NCBI GenBank assembly: GCA_003024985.2
Contig: PXIH01S0003199.1
Strand: one strand, 5' to 3'
Length of the DNA: 12,197 nt
DNA from: Euperipatoides rowelli
Lineage: Eukaryota > Onychophora > Udeonychophora > Euonychophora > Peripatopsidae
In this document: positions 1-7,645 of the stretch, piece by piece
How the letters are laid out: every line of letters starts with the position of its first letter
How positions within the stretch are numbered: the first letter of the stretch is position 1
Translations under genes and position numbers: made by a program
Notes under the pieces: model-generated
Told to the model about the DNA's origin: nothing
The model's database searches: none
Seen by the model: the letters and a program-made list of their open reading frames with translations, nothing else

Positions 1-76
1 TACTAGTGAAAAAAAAAATATGAATGAAAATAATCATGTGACAATAGTTTTATATAGTGCTAAGTAAGCCGTCAAA

Positions 77-85
77 TGATTGGCT
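77..85 (-). promoter_or_regulatory. Inverted CCAAT box upstream of LSM10
   Basis: TGATTGGCT on the plus strand reads AGCCAATCA on the minus strand, which matches the NF-Y CCAAT-box consensus. It lies about 130 bp upstream of the LSM10 ATG, the usual distance for a housekeeping promoter. I see no TATA box in a position that would fix the transcription start. A nine-base match can arise by chance, so this is a positional inference. Confidence 0.3.
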
Positions 86-167
86 ATTTTTGGGTACTAT
101 GCGGTTAAGGAGTTTGCTACGCAGACGCTAGTCAATTACTCAAAGCGCATGTGAAATTTCAATTTAG

Positions 168-230
168 GTAAAATTTTCAAAAACGATCTCTGTCTGATAT
201 TTCTTAATAATTTGAAAATGTCTATTTTAG
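168..230 (+). other. Possible 63-bp 5' intron that would decide the LSM10 start
   Basis: A donor-like TTTAG|GTAAAA precedes position 168 and an acceptor-like TCTATTTTAG ends at 230, giving a 63-bp GT...AG interval. If it is spliced, the ATG at 218 is removed and translation begins at the in-frame ATG at 233, giving a 143-residue protein instead of 148. If it is not spliced, ATG 218 (A at -3) is the first in-frame ATG after the stop at 152-154. Transcript reads across 168/231 would settle it. Confidence 0.25.
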
Positions 231-664
231 GAATGTCATTACGTGAACGCGTTAAATCACATAATTCTTTAATTTGTTTAATTCAAGCTCTCCAAGGTCT
301 GGAAACGATTGTAGAACTCAGGAATGAAACATCAGTCAAGGGAAAGATTGAACTAGTTGATGGATTCATGAACATTACAATGTCCAAAGTAACGTTTACT
401 ACTACTTCAGGCGAACAAAAGACATTTGATGAGTTTTTTGTACAAGGGAAACAAATTCGATTTGCTCAAATACCTGATAATGTGGACATTATAAAAACAA
501 TTAAGATTCAATTAGATAAATTTAATAATGTTACGCAAAAAATTAAACGCCAACCAATTACTTTGAAAGCTCAACTTCGCCGGGCACGGGATGCAGCTAA
601 AAAAGAGGCTAGAGAGAAATTGGAGAATAAGCCAAAAACTGATGAATTAATTGGAAATAAATAG
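218..664 (+). CDS. LSM10: U7 snRNA-associated Sm-like protein LSm10
   Basis: LSm10 pairs with LSm11 in the heptameric ring of the U7 snRNP, replacing SmD1/SmD2, and so takes part in 3'-end processing of replication-dependent histone pre-mRNAs in the nucleus (family knowledge). The 148-residue product has an Sm fold at about 18-86. The Sm1 region carries the LSm10-like VDGFMN at 47-52. The Sm2 region has FFVQGKQIRF at 73-82, followed directly by the characteristic IPD at 85-87. The tail at 101-148 is basic and Glu-rich, probably disordered, and longer than in vertebrate LSm10 (about 123 residues). The reading frame is intronless here. The ATG at 218 has A at -3; an in-frame stop lies at 152-154 with no ATG between, though a TTG at 212 also reads in frame. 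The ATG at 233 is an alternative start. No frameshift or internal stop is present, so it looks functional. Confidence 0.93.
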   Translation: MSILGMSLRERVKSHNSLICLIQALQGLETIVELRNETSVKGKIELVDGFMNITMSKVTFTTTSGEQKTFDEFFVQGKQIRFAQIPDNVDIIKTIKIQLDKFNNVTQKIKRQPITLKAQLRRARDAAKKEAREKLENKPKTDELIGNK

Positions 665-679
665 TTCACCCCCCAAATG

Positions 680-685
680 AATAAA
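680..685 (+). terminator. Poly(A) signal for LSM10
   Basis: A canonical AATAAA begins 16 nt after the LSM10 stop codon, followed by U-rich sequence (TTTTTATGG, then TTATTATTTTTT) of the kind that binds CstF. This implies a 3' UTR of only about 35-50 nt. AT-rich DNA produces AATAAA by chance, but the spacing and following U-rich tract fit. Confidence 0.5.
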
Positions 686-918
686 ATTAATTTTTATGGC
701 TTAATTTATTATTTTTTAAAATATTAACATCTATTTTATTTTGGCGCCTCTGCTCAGTGAGTTCAGGTGCCTCAATTTTTAATCTTCCACATTCTGTTTA
801 AAAACTGACCTATTATTTTTGTTTCATTTAATATGTCTTTAGACATATGCAGAGAGTGAAACACACAAAAGCAAGCATTAACCTAGATCACATCATTGAA
901 AGCATTGCATTCAAATAG
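686..918. other. Intergenic, nothing recognised
   Basis: AT-rich sequence after LSM10. No open frame, RNA fold or repeat terminus that I can support. ACATATGC-type short palindromes near 840 are unremarkable at this base composition. Confidence 0.5.
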
Positions 919-1068
919 GAATTATGTCAAGTGAACATTTCAAACTTGAAAGACAGAGATTCTACTAGATGGGAGGGAGTTCCAGATGGGAACTATTCTG
1001 ATTGTTATAAATATAGACCCGATTGTATTTTTGATAAATTGTCTTTTGACTTTGAAACTGACTCGTGA
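919..1068 (+). other. Unrecognised 49-codon open block, possible exon relic
   Basis: A frame without ATG stays open from a TAG ending at 918 to a TGA at 1066-1068. Its composition is unusually protein-like for this AT-rich region, with a central STRWEGVPDGNYSDCYKY. AAATAG at 913-918 could serve as a splice acceptor, but there is no good donor at the 3' end. I do not recognise the protein. It may be an orphan exon, a fragment of a transposon-borne frame, or a chance open frame. Confidence 0.25.
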
Positions 1069-1096
1069 CTCCTTTTCCATGCAGAAAAAAATATGA

Positions 1097-1186
1097 CAAT
1101 TTTTGTGTAAGACTATCTCTTTGAAAGCAAAGATTAAGTCAGTTGAATCTTTTAAGCGAAGGTTGGATGATTTAAGTATTGTTTAG
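1097..1186 (+). pseudogene. Short scrap resembling a non-LTR retrotransposon ORF2 C-terminus
   Basis: An open block of 29 codons ends in KSVESFKRRLDDLSIV and a TAG at 1184-1186. The pattern (small residue)-SV-x-SFK-x-(R/K)-LD is typical of the extreme C-terminus of jockey/CR1-like non-LTR ORF2 proteins. The strand is opposite to the large non-LTR relic at 1476-3746, so it would belong to another insertion. No upstream RT motif was found in this orientation, so the match is short and tentative. Confidence 0.35.
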
Positions 1187-1362
1187 TTTAACTATAAGAA
1201 TATAGGCTAGTATTTCAATTGTTATTATGTCTTTATTTTTGAATAGGTCGACAAATAAAGTAGTGAAGCTAGTTAAAGTGTAGGTCTTTAGGGAGTTTAT
1301 TAAGGTTTGGTATTTTAATGAATTGTTGATGGTTTTTTTTAAAAATTAAAATCAAGATTTAA

Positions 1363-1376
1363 TAGCCTATAGGCTA
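1363..1376. repeat. Perfect 14-bp palindrome TAGCCTATAGGCTA
   Basis: TAGCCTATAGGCTA is its own reverse complement and lies just before an A-rich tract. It is a variant of the TAGGCCTA family of short palindromes scattered through the window. No function can be assigned. Confidence 0.6.
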
Positions 1377-1377
1377 A

Positions 1378-1447
1378 TAATAAAAATAAAAAAATTATAA
1401 AAATATAAAAAAAAAAATTATATACGGTATTAAAAAAAAAAAAATTA
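1378..1447. repeat. A-rich low-complexity tract
   Basis: Runs of A with occasional T (about 60 bases, including A11 and A13 runs) separate the plus-strand scrap at 1097-1186 from the 3' side of the minus-strand non-LTR relic. A plus-strand element ending near 1370 could have left this as a poly(A)-type tail, consistent with the direction of the 1097-1186 fragment. That is an inference only; no target-site duplication was identified. Confidence 0.5.
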
Positions 1448-1475
1448 GATTAGGACTAGGGACAACCTCGCTAGA

Positions 1476-1857
1476 CTATAGTCTGTTGTTGTCCGTCATA
1501 TTTGTATTTAGGCTCTCCTGAAAAGGCGTCGTTGAGGTATTACAATACCAAAATGTTTCAAGATATCTAGTCTTTTAATATAAGTAGAATTTCTGAGGCC
1601 TTGTATTCTCTTGGTAAATCTTTAAAAGATAGTATTTATCTTACCTATATCTTGCATTAATTATTGAATACACACTATGACTAAAATCAAGTATACTTTG
1701 AACATAGGTTTTATATAATACCAAGCAGAGATCAGGAGAGATTTGGTTGAGAGATCTAAATAACATGGCAAAGTTAGCTGAGTATCTATTGGCTAGAAAA
1801 TCTGCATTTAAGTCAAAGTATAGTCTGATCTATGACGAGGCCCAGGTCTCTGCAGCT
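1476..1857 (-). pseudogene. RT C-terminal region of the non-LTR element
   Basis: From 1857, SCRDLGLVIDQTIL continues the frame past a TAA at 1858-1860. A new frame opens at 1811 and is open for 56 codons to a TAA at 1641-1643, with SLNQISPDLCLVLYKTYVQS and ILDFSHSVYS, the L-YK-x-YV-x-x-IL-(D/E)-(F/Y)-x-S segment found after the palm in non-LTR ORF2. Further on, ILKHFGIVIPQRRLFRRA (about 1570-1517) resembles the L...RR-x-x-x-(D/A) segment. The recognisable match fades out at about 1476. Confidence 0.8.
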
Positions 1858-2382
1858 TTAGACTTCTTTAATTGGGTTTCCAGATATCAATAGTTGAATG
1901 TTCTTAATGTTGTTTATGCCTATTAAGATGATTGATTTGTCAGTGTTAATTATTCCATTTATTTTCATTCTTTCCTCAATTCTTAAGTCAGATTGTAACT
2001 TTACAATATCATCTATTGATTGGATTTCACGAGAAATTTTTATGTCTGCATATGTTGCTATATCGGATGTTATTTCTTTGAAAATATCTGAAGATGTTGA
2101 AGTGTGGCTGCAAGTACCGAACCTGTGGGACTCCCATGTTTCGATCAAATTGTTTCGAGTAACTACCATTTACTCCGATAATAAATTTTCTATTAGTAAG
2201 AAAATTATATATCCATTTTACAATGGAATGATTAAAGCCTAATTTGGTAATTTTATAACAGAGGATTATTGGGTGAACTAAATCGAATGTGCTTGACATA
2301 TCAAGATAAATTACAGCAACACATTTTCCTCTTGCTAGTGACGGTTTATTTATTGAGTCAATATTTTTCTATAGCCGTATTG
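1858..2382 (-). pseudogene. RT fingers and palm core of the non-LTR element
   Basis: QYGYRK (2382-2365) is the Q-x-GFR motif. Motif A follows as CVAVIYLDMSSTFD, with its first catalytic Asp retained at 2300-2302. Next come WIYNFLTNRKF and MGVPQ, where the frame shifts inside GVPQG. The palm then continues in another frame as DIATYADIKIS (2062-2030) and KLQSDLRIEERMKING. The catalytic box should be YADD; here TAT GCA GAC (2044-2052) goes straight to ATA, so one Asp codon is missing. Together with the frameshifts this rules out polymerase activity. Confidence 0.9.
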
Positions 2383-2400
2383 GCTATCGGAGAAAATATT
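2360..2400. repeat. Imperfect hairpin across the Q-x-GFR coding region
   Basis: AATATTTTTCTATAGCC (2360-2376) pairs with GGCTATCGGAGAAAATATT (2382-2400) across a 5-nt loop; the arms differ by a small indel. It overlaps the QYGYRK motif of the dead RT, so it is probably a mutational product rather than a functional site. Confidence 0.7.
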
Positions 2401-2427
2401 TATTTTGTATTTGTTAGTTTAACAGCT

Positions 2428-2738
2428 TCAGAATAATTTGTTGTCATTTTGCATAATACACTTGTAATCAAAATGTCTATAGTTTTTCATGTCATACCGC
2501 TTCCCTTTTTTATATATAGGATCAACAATAGAAAATTTCCATCTATCAGGTATTTGGCAATTTGTTAATATAAACACTGATAAAGGGGTGAAGAATACAA
2601 GCAAAGAGGTTAGCATGTTTTTTTATATTTTGATAGACCATCTAGATCTTGTGTTGCAATGCATCTTAAATTTTGTATTTTGAGAATTTCTTCTTTAGTA
2701 CAGGAGTAGTCGATTAGGAGAGATGTATCATCGATGAA
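2428..2738 (-). pseudogene. RT N-terminal region of the non-LTR element
   Basis: The block at 2738-2610 includes CTKEEILKIQNL and DLDGLSKYKK, corresponding to the DG-I-S motif before RT. The next frame (2616-2428) contains NCQIPDRWKFSIVDPIYKKG followed by MKNYR, which is the conserved P-x-x-W-K...P-I-x-KKG...NYRPIS segment; the PIS is lost to a frame error after NYR. Both blocks are in the right order between linker and palm. Confidence 0.85.
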
Positions 2739-2755
2739 GCTTATTAGTTTTGGTC

Positions 2756-3151
2756 TTATCTGATCAATGTCACAGGTTTAAGTTTACCACAAAAGAAGCT
2801 GCCAAATTCATTCGCAATGTGGACTGGATTATCCAATGTTTCTCCTTTTATTACTCTTTAATATTGTTTGAACCCGAGTTAATATGGTTGTATAAAAAGT
2901 TCCTGCTTTCAGAAATTTTGTTTGAGATTATCAAATCATGATTCCATTTTACTTTTCTTATCTCTAGATAAAAGATCTCTTGCTTTTTTATATTCTGTAT
3001 ATGTTTCAATTGACTTATGTTTAGAGTATGCAGTAAATTTTTTTTTCTTGATTTTCTTTAGTTGAGAAACTTCAAAGTTAAGCCATCCTGGTTTCACATC
3101 TTTTGCTTCGAGAAATTTTATAAGTAAATCTTTTTTATTATTTTTTGGATC
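2756..3151 (-). pseudogene. Pre-RT linker of the non-LTR element
   Basis: A 71-codon frame without a start codon is open from 3151 to 2939. It contains KPGWLNFEVSQLKKIKKKKF and later YTEYKKARDLLSRDKK, the basic Trp-containing linker (KPWFN...YK-x-A-R-N...R) that lies between endonuclease and RT in jockey-like ORF2 proteins. A second block at 2845-2756 reads HIANEFGSFFCGKL, matching the usual IA-x-x-FN-x-FF segment. The frame breaks at about 2938 and again at 2755. Confidence 0.75.
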
Positions 3152-3214
3152 TCATTCAGTTTTGTCATAGCATACTTCATTTTCATATCATTATATACTC
3201 CAATCTCTAGCTGT

Positions 3215-3746
3215 TTAGAAATAGCTAATGAATATATCTTTTATTACAAGAAGAGGCCAATCTTCTTGGCATAAGTCAAACTTTACTTGCAGGATAATTT
3301 CAATTAGAACATGATCGCTTTTGCCAAAGGGCTCATGTTCCAGTATATCAGAGATTAGATTAGGATCATTGATTAGCAAGATATCAAGTAGTGATGCATT
3401 TTCACTTCTATATCTTGGGTTAAATTTGATTATCTGTTTTAGCCCATTAGTATTCATTCAAGTAATAGAGCATCATTGTTGTTGTGACAAGAGGATATAT
3501 TTTTCCAATCTATGTGAGGGGCATTAAGATCACACATCAGAAAGAAATCATAAGTGACCTGTTTTTACATGATTAGATAAATGCACTTTGTAAATTATCT
3601 ATTACAACTTAATATTGGGAGCTTGGTACCCCTGGGGGTATATATACATTTCCTATAAGATATTTTTTATCATTATGAATAAAACTAAACCATAATGATT
3701 CACTATTATTTAAACAGTCAATCAATTCACAAAAATAAAAGTTATT
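3215..3746 (-). pseudogene. APE-type endonuclease fragment of the non-LTR element
   Basis: Three blocks in shifting frames. From 3746 to 3612, an open block contains ELIDCLNNSESLWFSF and then GNVYIPPGVPSS, the conserved VY-x-PP segment of EEP endonucleases, ending in a TAA at 3609-3611. From 3540 to 3457, CDLNAPHIDW replaces the canonical GDFN-x-P-x-x-W motif (Gly to Cys, Phe to Leu) and ends in a TGA. From 3457 to 3215, an 80-codon frame contains SLLDILLINDPNLISD and the catalytic GKSDH (SDH at 3311-3319). The first block and N-terminal catalytic residues are incomplete, so no activity is expected. Confidence 0.85.
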
Positions 3747-4375
3747 TTACATACAGTATGTTAGCATTGAAAAGGTACATATATTTATAGAAAAATCTTT
3801 CAGATAATAGAGTTAACGACATTGAATAATTTGGATTCTTGGTTAAAATTAAAAGTGCATACAAATAGTACATATAGAGTTTTTGAATCTATAAAAGTTA
3901 CTTTGACAATATACAAGCAATATAAAAACCAATAGGTACAAAAATGTCATTTGGAAACAAATTTACTTGAATTTATAAGTGTTCATACAGATTTCTTCAC
4001 AAGAAATTACAATTAGGAATAAGATAAAAATATATAGGCTACTTTAGGTATAAGTAAATAGAAATTAAAATGTAAACAAAAACAAGTTTAAAAGTTATTT
4101 CATACAGATAGTTTTAAAACTTTTCAGTATTACTATTTCAAAATATTGTATATTGTGTGCAAGTCATATGACAATATATAGTCATCTAATTTTTTGCTAT
4201 ATTGTAGGGTTGCTTGTTGCATCTTTTTATAACTCCGATTGAAAATACAGTAATTTCTCTGACATTTGTCTTGTGGGAGATGTGAGCAAATTTTCTATCT
4301 TTTCCTCGTCTATAAATTTGCTTATCAGTTCTATAAATCAATTTTACATTTAATCTATGAAATCTGGAATCATTA
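3747..4375. other. Unassigned AT-rich stretch between two retrotransposon relics
   Basis: It lies between the 5' side of one minus-strand non-LTR relic and the RT of another. By position it should hold the RT C-terminus and 3' UTR of the second relic. A 78-codon minus-strand frame (4422-4186) overlaps the YAD block but shows no motif I can identify downstream of it. I see no host gene here. Confidence 0.45.
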
Positions 4376-4838
4376 TATTGTGAAAAAAATTTGGGATATC
4401 TCGTCTTCCAAGCAGTCTGCACATCTGTTTAGCTTGAAGTCTGCATACGACAGGTTGCAGCTAGATCCAGCATTTGCGTCGGAAAAACATGCTAAATAAT
4501 GTTGCTGACATTACCACACCTTGCGGGACTCTGCTGTTAGAATAGTATGCCTATTTTTTACGTAGAGTTGCCAACCCAAAAAATTTCCACCCTCGTGCAT
4601 ATCTAGTGGTGTACATGTAAATTTTAAAAAAAGCTTAGGTTGGCACCCTGCAACCCCTATGTATGTGTTTCTGTGGGATGAGTAAGCCTGAATGCATTTT
4701 ATTATATAGTGTCAAATATCAGATGCAATTTGTTTATAACTTATGGTTTATGGTGTCGAAGGCAGTAGAGAAATCTATTATAATAAAAAGCTAATGCTCC
4801 TCATCTTTATAAACACACACATGGATAAATGCCCTTTA
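4376..4838 (-). mobile_element. Second, distinct non-LTR retrotransposon RT relic
   Basis: Minus-strand blocks give RT motifs in order. RAFIHVCVYKDEEH, then after a stop LFIIIDFSTAFDTINHKL (4790-4737), is motif A with its catalytic Asp present. RVPQGVVMSATLFS (4532-4491) is the VPQG motif B. CNLSYADFKLNRC (4459-4421) is motif C with one Asp missing. Sequence around each motif differs from the relic at 1476-3746 (for example IDFSTAFDTINH versus YLDMSSTFDLVH), so this is another family. The frame changes between blocks and the spacing between motifs A and B is about 90 bp too long, explained by an inserted small element. Confidence 0.8.
4563..4650. mobile_element. 88-bp element with short terminal inverted repeats, probable MITE
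   Basis: The left end TAGAGTTGCCAACC (4563-4576) and the right end GGTTGGCACCCTG (4638-4650) are inverted copies with one base indel and one or two mismatches. The reverse complement of the right end, CAGGG-TGCCAACC, has the CAGRG start common to hAT-type ends. It falls between RT motifs A and B of the surrounding non-LTR relic, and removing it restores roughly normal motif spacing. No 8-bp target duplication survives (TTTTTACG on the left, CAACCCCT on the right), so the superfamily is uncertain. Confidence 0.5.
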
Positions 4839-4857
4839 TAAATAACACGGTTAATTA

Positions 4858-5058
4858 TGTGTTAAATTTAACCGTTGCCAAATAATGGTCCAACATGATA
4901 TTTCTTTCCATCATTTTGATGGCTTTTAATGAGTCTGTGTACATTATTTGATGTCCATTATCTTTTAACTTGGTCATCGTTAATTGATTTGGGTTGGATA
5001 TTGTACATGCCACAAAGGAGCACATATAGTTGGATACGTTCTTTAGTTCATTTACAAT
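4858..5058 (-). other. 67-codon open block upstream of the second RT relic
   Basis: A minus-strand frame without a required start is open from a TGA at 5059-5061 to a TAA at 4855-4857. It includes NYMCSFVACTISNP and KAIKMMERNIMLDHYLA. By position and strand it should be the RT N-terminal part of the second non-LTR relic, and CSFVACTISN loosely fits the C-P-L-A-x-I-x-N segment before FP-x-x-LK, but the match is weak. It contains an 8-9 bp inverted repeat pair, ACGGTTAA/TTAACCGT, near 4847-4873, on the side towards motif A. Confidence 0.35.
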
Positions 5059-5317
5059 TCATCGCTGAAATGTGCTCGATAATTTTTTACCACCCTGTAT
5101 AACTTAAAGTGTGTAAAAAAGGTGTAATATTGATTGCTACAGAAGATAATTATTTGACTCGCCATGGAAATTTATATTTTTTCTTAATTCTGGTTTAAAT
5201 AGTTGAATATATAATCCGTTTTTTTTTTAAGATTTTCTGATAATGACCACTCTTGAAGGAGTAAGTCACCACACAGGATAGTTTTTTATATACAAGTTAT
5301 TCATAAATTCATTATGA

Positions 5318-5515
5318 AAATTAATTTTTAAAAACCTTAGTGAACTGTTTGTAGGTGAACTCAAAGTTTATGTTTTATTATTTATACATTTAGTTATAGG
5401 TAAAGAATGGATAGCAATAGGTGGCGCTGTAATTTCCACAAACCCAAATGGTTTTTATGTATCTGGACATGATGCAGTTTTTTTTAACTCCTTAGGTGGT
5501 TTTCCATTGGGATAA
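5318..5515 (+). other. 65-codon open block before the mariner-like relic, unrecognised
   Basis: A plus-strand frame is open from a TGA at 5315-5317 to a TAA at 5513-5515. It contains KEWIAIGGAVISTNPNGF and SGHDAVFFNSLGG. No ATG occurs where one would be expected, so it would need splicing or be part of a decayed frame. It directly precedes a transposase relic on the same strand, but its residues do not match the catalytic region I would expect at this distance. It may be a decayed transposase segment or an unrelated exon. Confidence 0.3.
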
Positions 5516-5763
5516 ATTGCTCCCAATTTCCTTAATGTCACAATTTCTGACGATAGATTGAGTGGGATGTTCCGATACCATGATCGCCAGATATAATCCC
5601 TCTAGACATTTCCCTGTGGGATGATGTCAAAGATAAAGTTTATACAATACCTTTTGTTGTGATAATTGTGGTCACAGTAACAAGATTTTGGATAAAACAT
5701 GGTGAGAAATTGATTGACGATGCGCTCCAGACCACAAACCGTTCTAGAGTATTGAAATTGTAA
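5516..5763 (+). pseudogene. C-terminal fragment of a Tc1/mariner-type transposase
   Basis: The frame at 5587-5763 reads PDIIPLDISLWDDVKDKVY, a clear variant of the P-D-L-x-PLDFFLWG-x-x-KDKVY motif around the last catalytic acid of insect mariner-like DDE/D transposases, and continues to a TAA at 5761-5763. Just upstream, in another frame, APNFLNVTISDDRLSG fits the APPHF-x-x-x-V-x-x-FL segment that normally lies about 25-30 residues before it. FF is changed to IS, there is a stop near 5513, and the N-terminal DNA-binding domain is absent, so this is a dead remnant. No terminal inverted repeats were located. Confidence 0.75.
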
Positions 5764-7100
5764 TAATAAATTTCTAACCTACATTTTGTTACAAAGTGTT
5801 TGTTGCTACTTACGTAAAATCTTATTTTGCCTGATAAGAAAAATAATTTACGAACACACCACATATTGGTAAGGGAAAATAAAAATTCTTAAAATATAAC
5901 GTGCAACATATTTTGATTGACGTGTTATTTAAAAATTTCAATTTATGCTATTGTAAATAATTTAACCCTTTTGTCCCAATATATTAAATCTATGCTTCCT
6001 TTATACTGTATTTATATTATATATACATCGGAGATTGATTGAATGCATTGCAGACTTGATCCTTTCTTTCACTCGTATACCGAGACCATACTTTATTTAA
6101 TATTTTATCTTAAAGCAACAGCATAGCAATCTCCATTTTTATCCTAATGATATTTTCTTTAATGGAAAATTTCTTTATTGCAAAAATAACGGAGAATCTA
6201 AAGACGTCAATTTATTAGTAAATCAACCATTAGGGAAGCCACGGAATTTATTGTACTTTCAACTCATTTTATTAATAAGTTCTCAACATGGGAGTTTTAG
6301 AATTTCCGATGTTCGATGAATGTGAGGCTGTTATTTTGCAAGCGCCTTAGAATTTTAGTTACAGGGAATTAGTTATTTCCTCGTACAATAACTGACAAAA
6401 AAAAGTTTATTCTAATTAAGCATTGCAGTTGTAATAGTTTATATTATAGGCATATATGTTCATATTTAATTAAAGCCATACAAATAAATAGGCCTAAATA
6501 AAAAAAAAAGAAATGGCAATTTTTTGTAATAAAGATATTTATTCATTCATTAAAATTCTTTTCAAAATTAAAAAAAATAAATTTATTTGGTATAAAATTG
6601 TACAAATTGTAGCACCAACAAAATCAACATGTAGTTAACATTAAAAAAAATTATACATGAATAAATCACAATATAAAAATAAAATTTATTTAAAAGATAG
6701 AAAATATGGTATTTTTATTTTAAAAATGGATGTTGTAATTTAAGTCCAACATTTTGTTTTACTGAGTGCTCGAATAGAAAAATTCAATATGAAATACAAA
6801 AGTGTGTCAATTATAATATGTGAAAAGGCACAGCAATTATGTTTAATTGTAAACTAAAATTTAACGCAGTTCACAGTAAATTTTAGTCATACAGAGACTC
6901 AGTAAATAATAAGATGCAGAACCTAAATGATAATTTTAATTTCATATTTATAAACTTTAATAATTAAAATACATTTTCTTTTAATAATTAAAAAATTTCT
7001 TTGTCACATGTAATGAAAAAGTTTTTTTTTTTAATATAATTTTGGCTTATTTTTCATAGTATAAAAAGTAAATTCAGGAAAAAATAATGCAGAATAAAGT
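5764..7100. other. AT-rich non-coding stretch
   Basis: No credible coding block, RNA gene or transposon terminus. One 20-codon ATG frame at about 6289 (MGVLEFPMFDECEAVILQAP) is too short to support. TAGGCCTA occurs at 6489-6496. Confidence 0.5.
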
Positions 7101-7345
7101 GGAAACTACAGTATATGTAAATTATGGTTTCTCAAAAAAAAAAGTTTATAGCATTTAAAAAAAAACCCATTGACAATCATGACTGTCAAATAAGATTATT
7201 TATTAAAAAAATTAAGAAATTACATTTTTGTAAAAAAAAACTTAAAAGTCACATGCAAGTTTGTTTCTATTATAATGAACGATTTGCAAATAATAAAATA
7301 TCCCATTTTTTTTGTCAAAAAAAAAAAAAAAAAAAAATTGACTGA
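7101..7345. repeat. A-rich tract with an A21 homopolymer
   Basis: Repeated A8-A10 runs end in A21 at 7317-7337. The plus-strand frame through it is lysine-rich only because of the poly(A) and is not a gene. The A21 could be the tail of a retroposed sequence on the plus strand, but I find no recognisable body upstream. Confidence 0.6.
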
Positions 7346-7492
7346 TAAATTCACTTTCATTACCAAAAATCACATGACGTTAATACTCTGACTTGTAAAC
7401 AAATATTTATTTTTCTTAGGTTTTAAAGTAAGATGCTCAAACTAGCAGCCCATGGACCCATCAAGCCCTCTAGACATATCGATTGAGAATTA

Positions 7493-7645
7493 CAGGTTTA
7501 TGAGAGTAAGACCCCATTCACAGTGAAATTTTTTTTGACCACGGATGAACCATGTTTCAACAATGGACAAAGATTTTGTTTGAATGGCCATTTTTTTCTT
7601 GTCTCGGCCAGGTGGATTTTCTTCAAGCCATGCGAACACATCATC
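7493..7645 (-). other. 51-codon minus-strand open block, exon-like, unrecognised
   Basis: The frame is open from a TGA at 7646-7648 to a TAA at 7490-7492 and has balanced, soluble-protein composition: DDVFAWLEENPPGRDKKKMA, then IVETWFIRGQKKFHCEW. The local GC is higher than in the flanks, and the same bases also give an 86-codon plus-strand frame that looks less protein-like. On the minus strand TATGAG just upstream could act as a splice acceptor and CCT|GTAATT at the end as a donor. I do not recognise the family; a transposon-derived or host exon are both possible. Confidence 0.35.

Larger units (their letters stand above)
1476..3746 (-). mobile_element. Decayed non-LTR retrotransposon (ORF2: endonuclease plus reverse transcriptase)
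   Basis: Pieces of one ORF2 protein appear in correct order and spacing on the minus strand: APE-type endonuclease (3746 to about 3215), basic pre-RT linker (3151-2939), RT N-terminal region (2845-2428), RT fingers/palm (2382-1858) and RT C-terminal region (1857-1476). The frame shifts at least six times and has multiple stops, so the copy is dead. The order and motifs place it among jockey/CR1-like non-LTR elements; the exact clade needs a tree. The element lacks ORF1 and the 5' part of the endonuclease, as expected of 5' truncation or later decay. No 3' tail or target-site duplication was found. Confidence 0.85.

Noticed and set aside
1898-2242. 114-codon plus-strand frame
   Set aside because: It is the antisense of the RT palm relic; the minus strand carries recognisable RT motifs over the same bases.
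3627-3641. Near-palindrome TACCCCTGGGGGTA
   Set aside because: It is explained by codons of the conserved VYIPPG endonuclease segment.
5086-5101. ACCACCCTGTATA as a transposon terminal repeat
   Set aside because: No inverted partner was found within the window.
5640-5864. 74-codon minus-strand frame
   Set aside because: Antisense shadow of the mariner-like C-terminus on the plus strand.
7124-7345. 73-codon lysine-rich plus-strand frame
   Set aside because: Its residues come from poly(A) runs; no domain, no conservation signal visible, and it ends in an A21 homopolymer.
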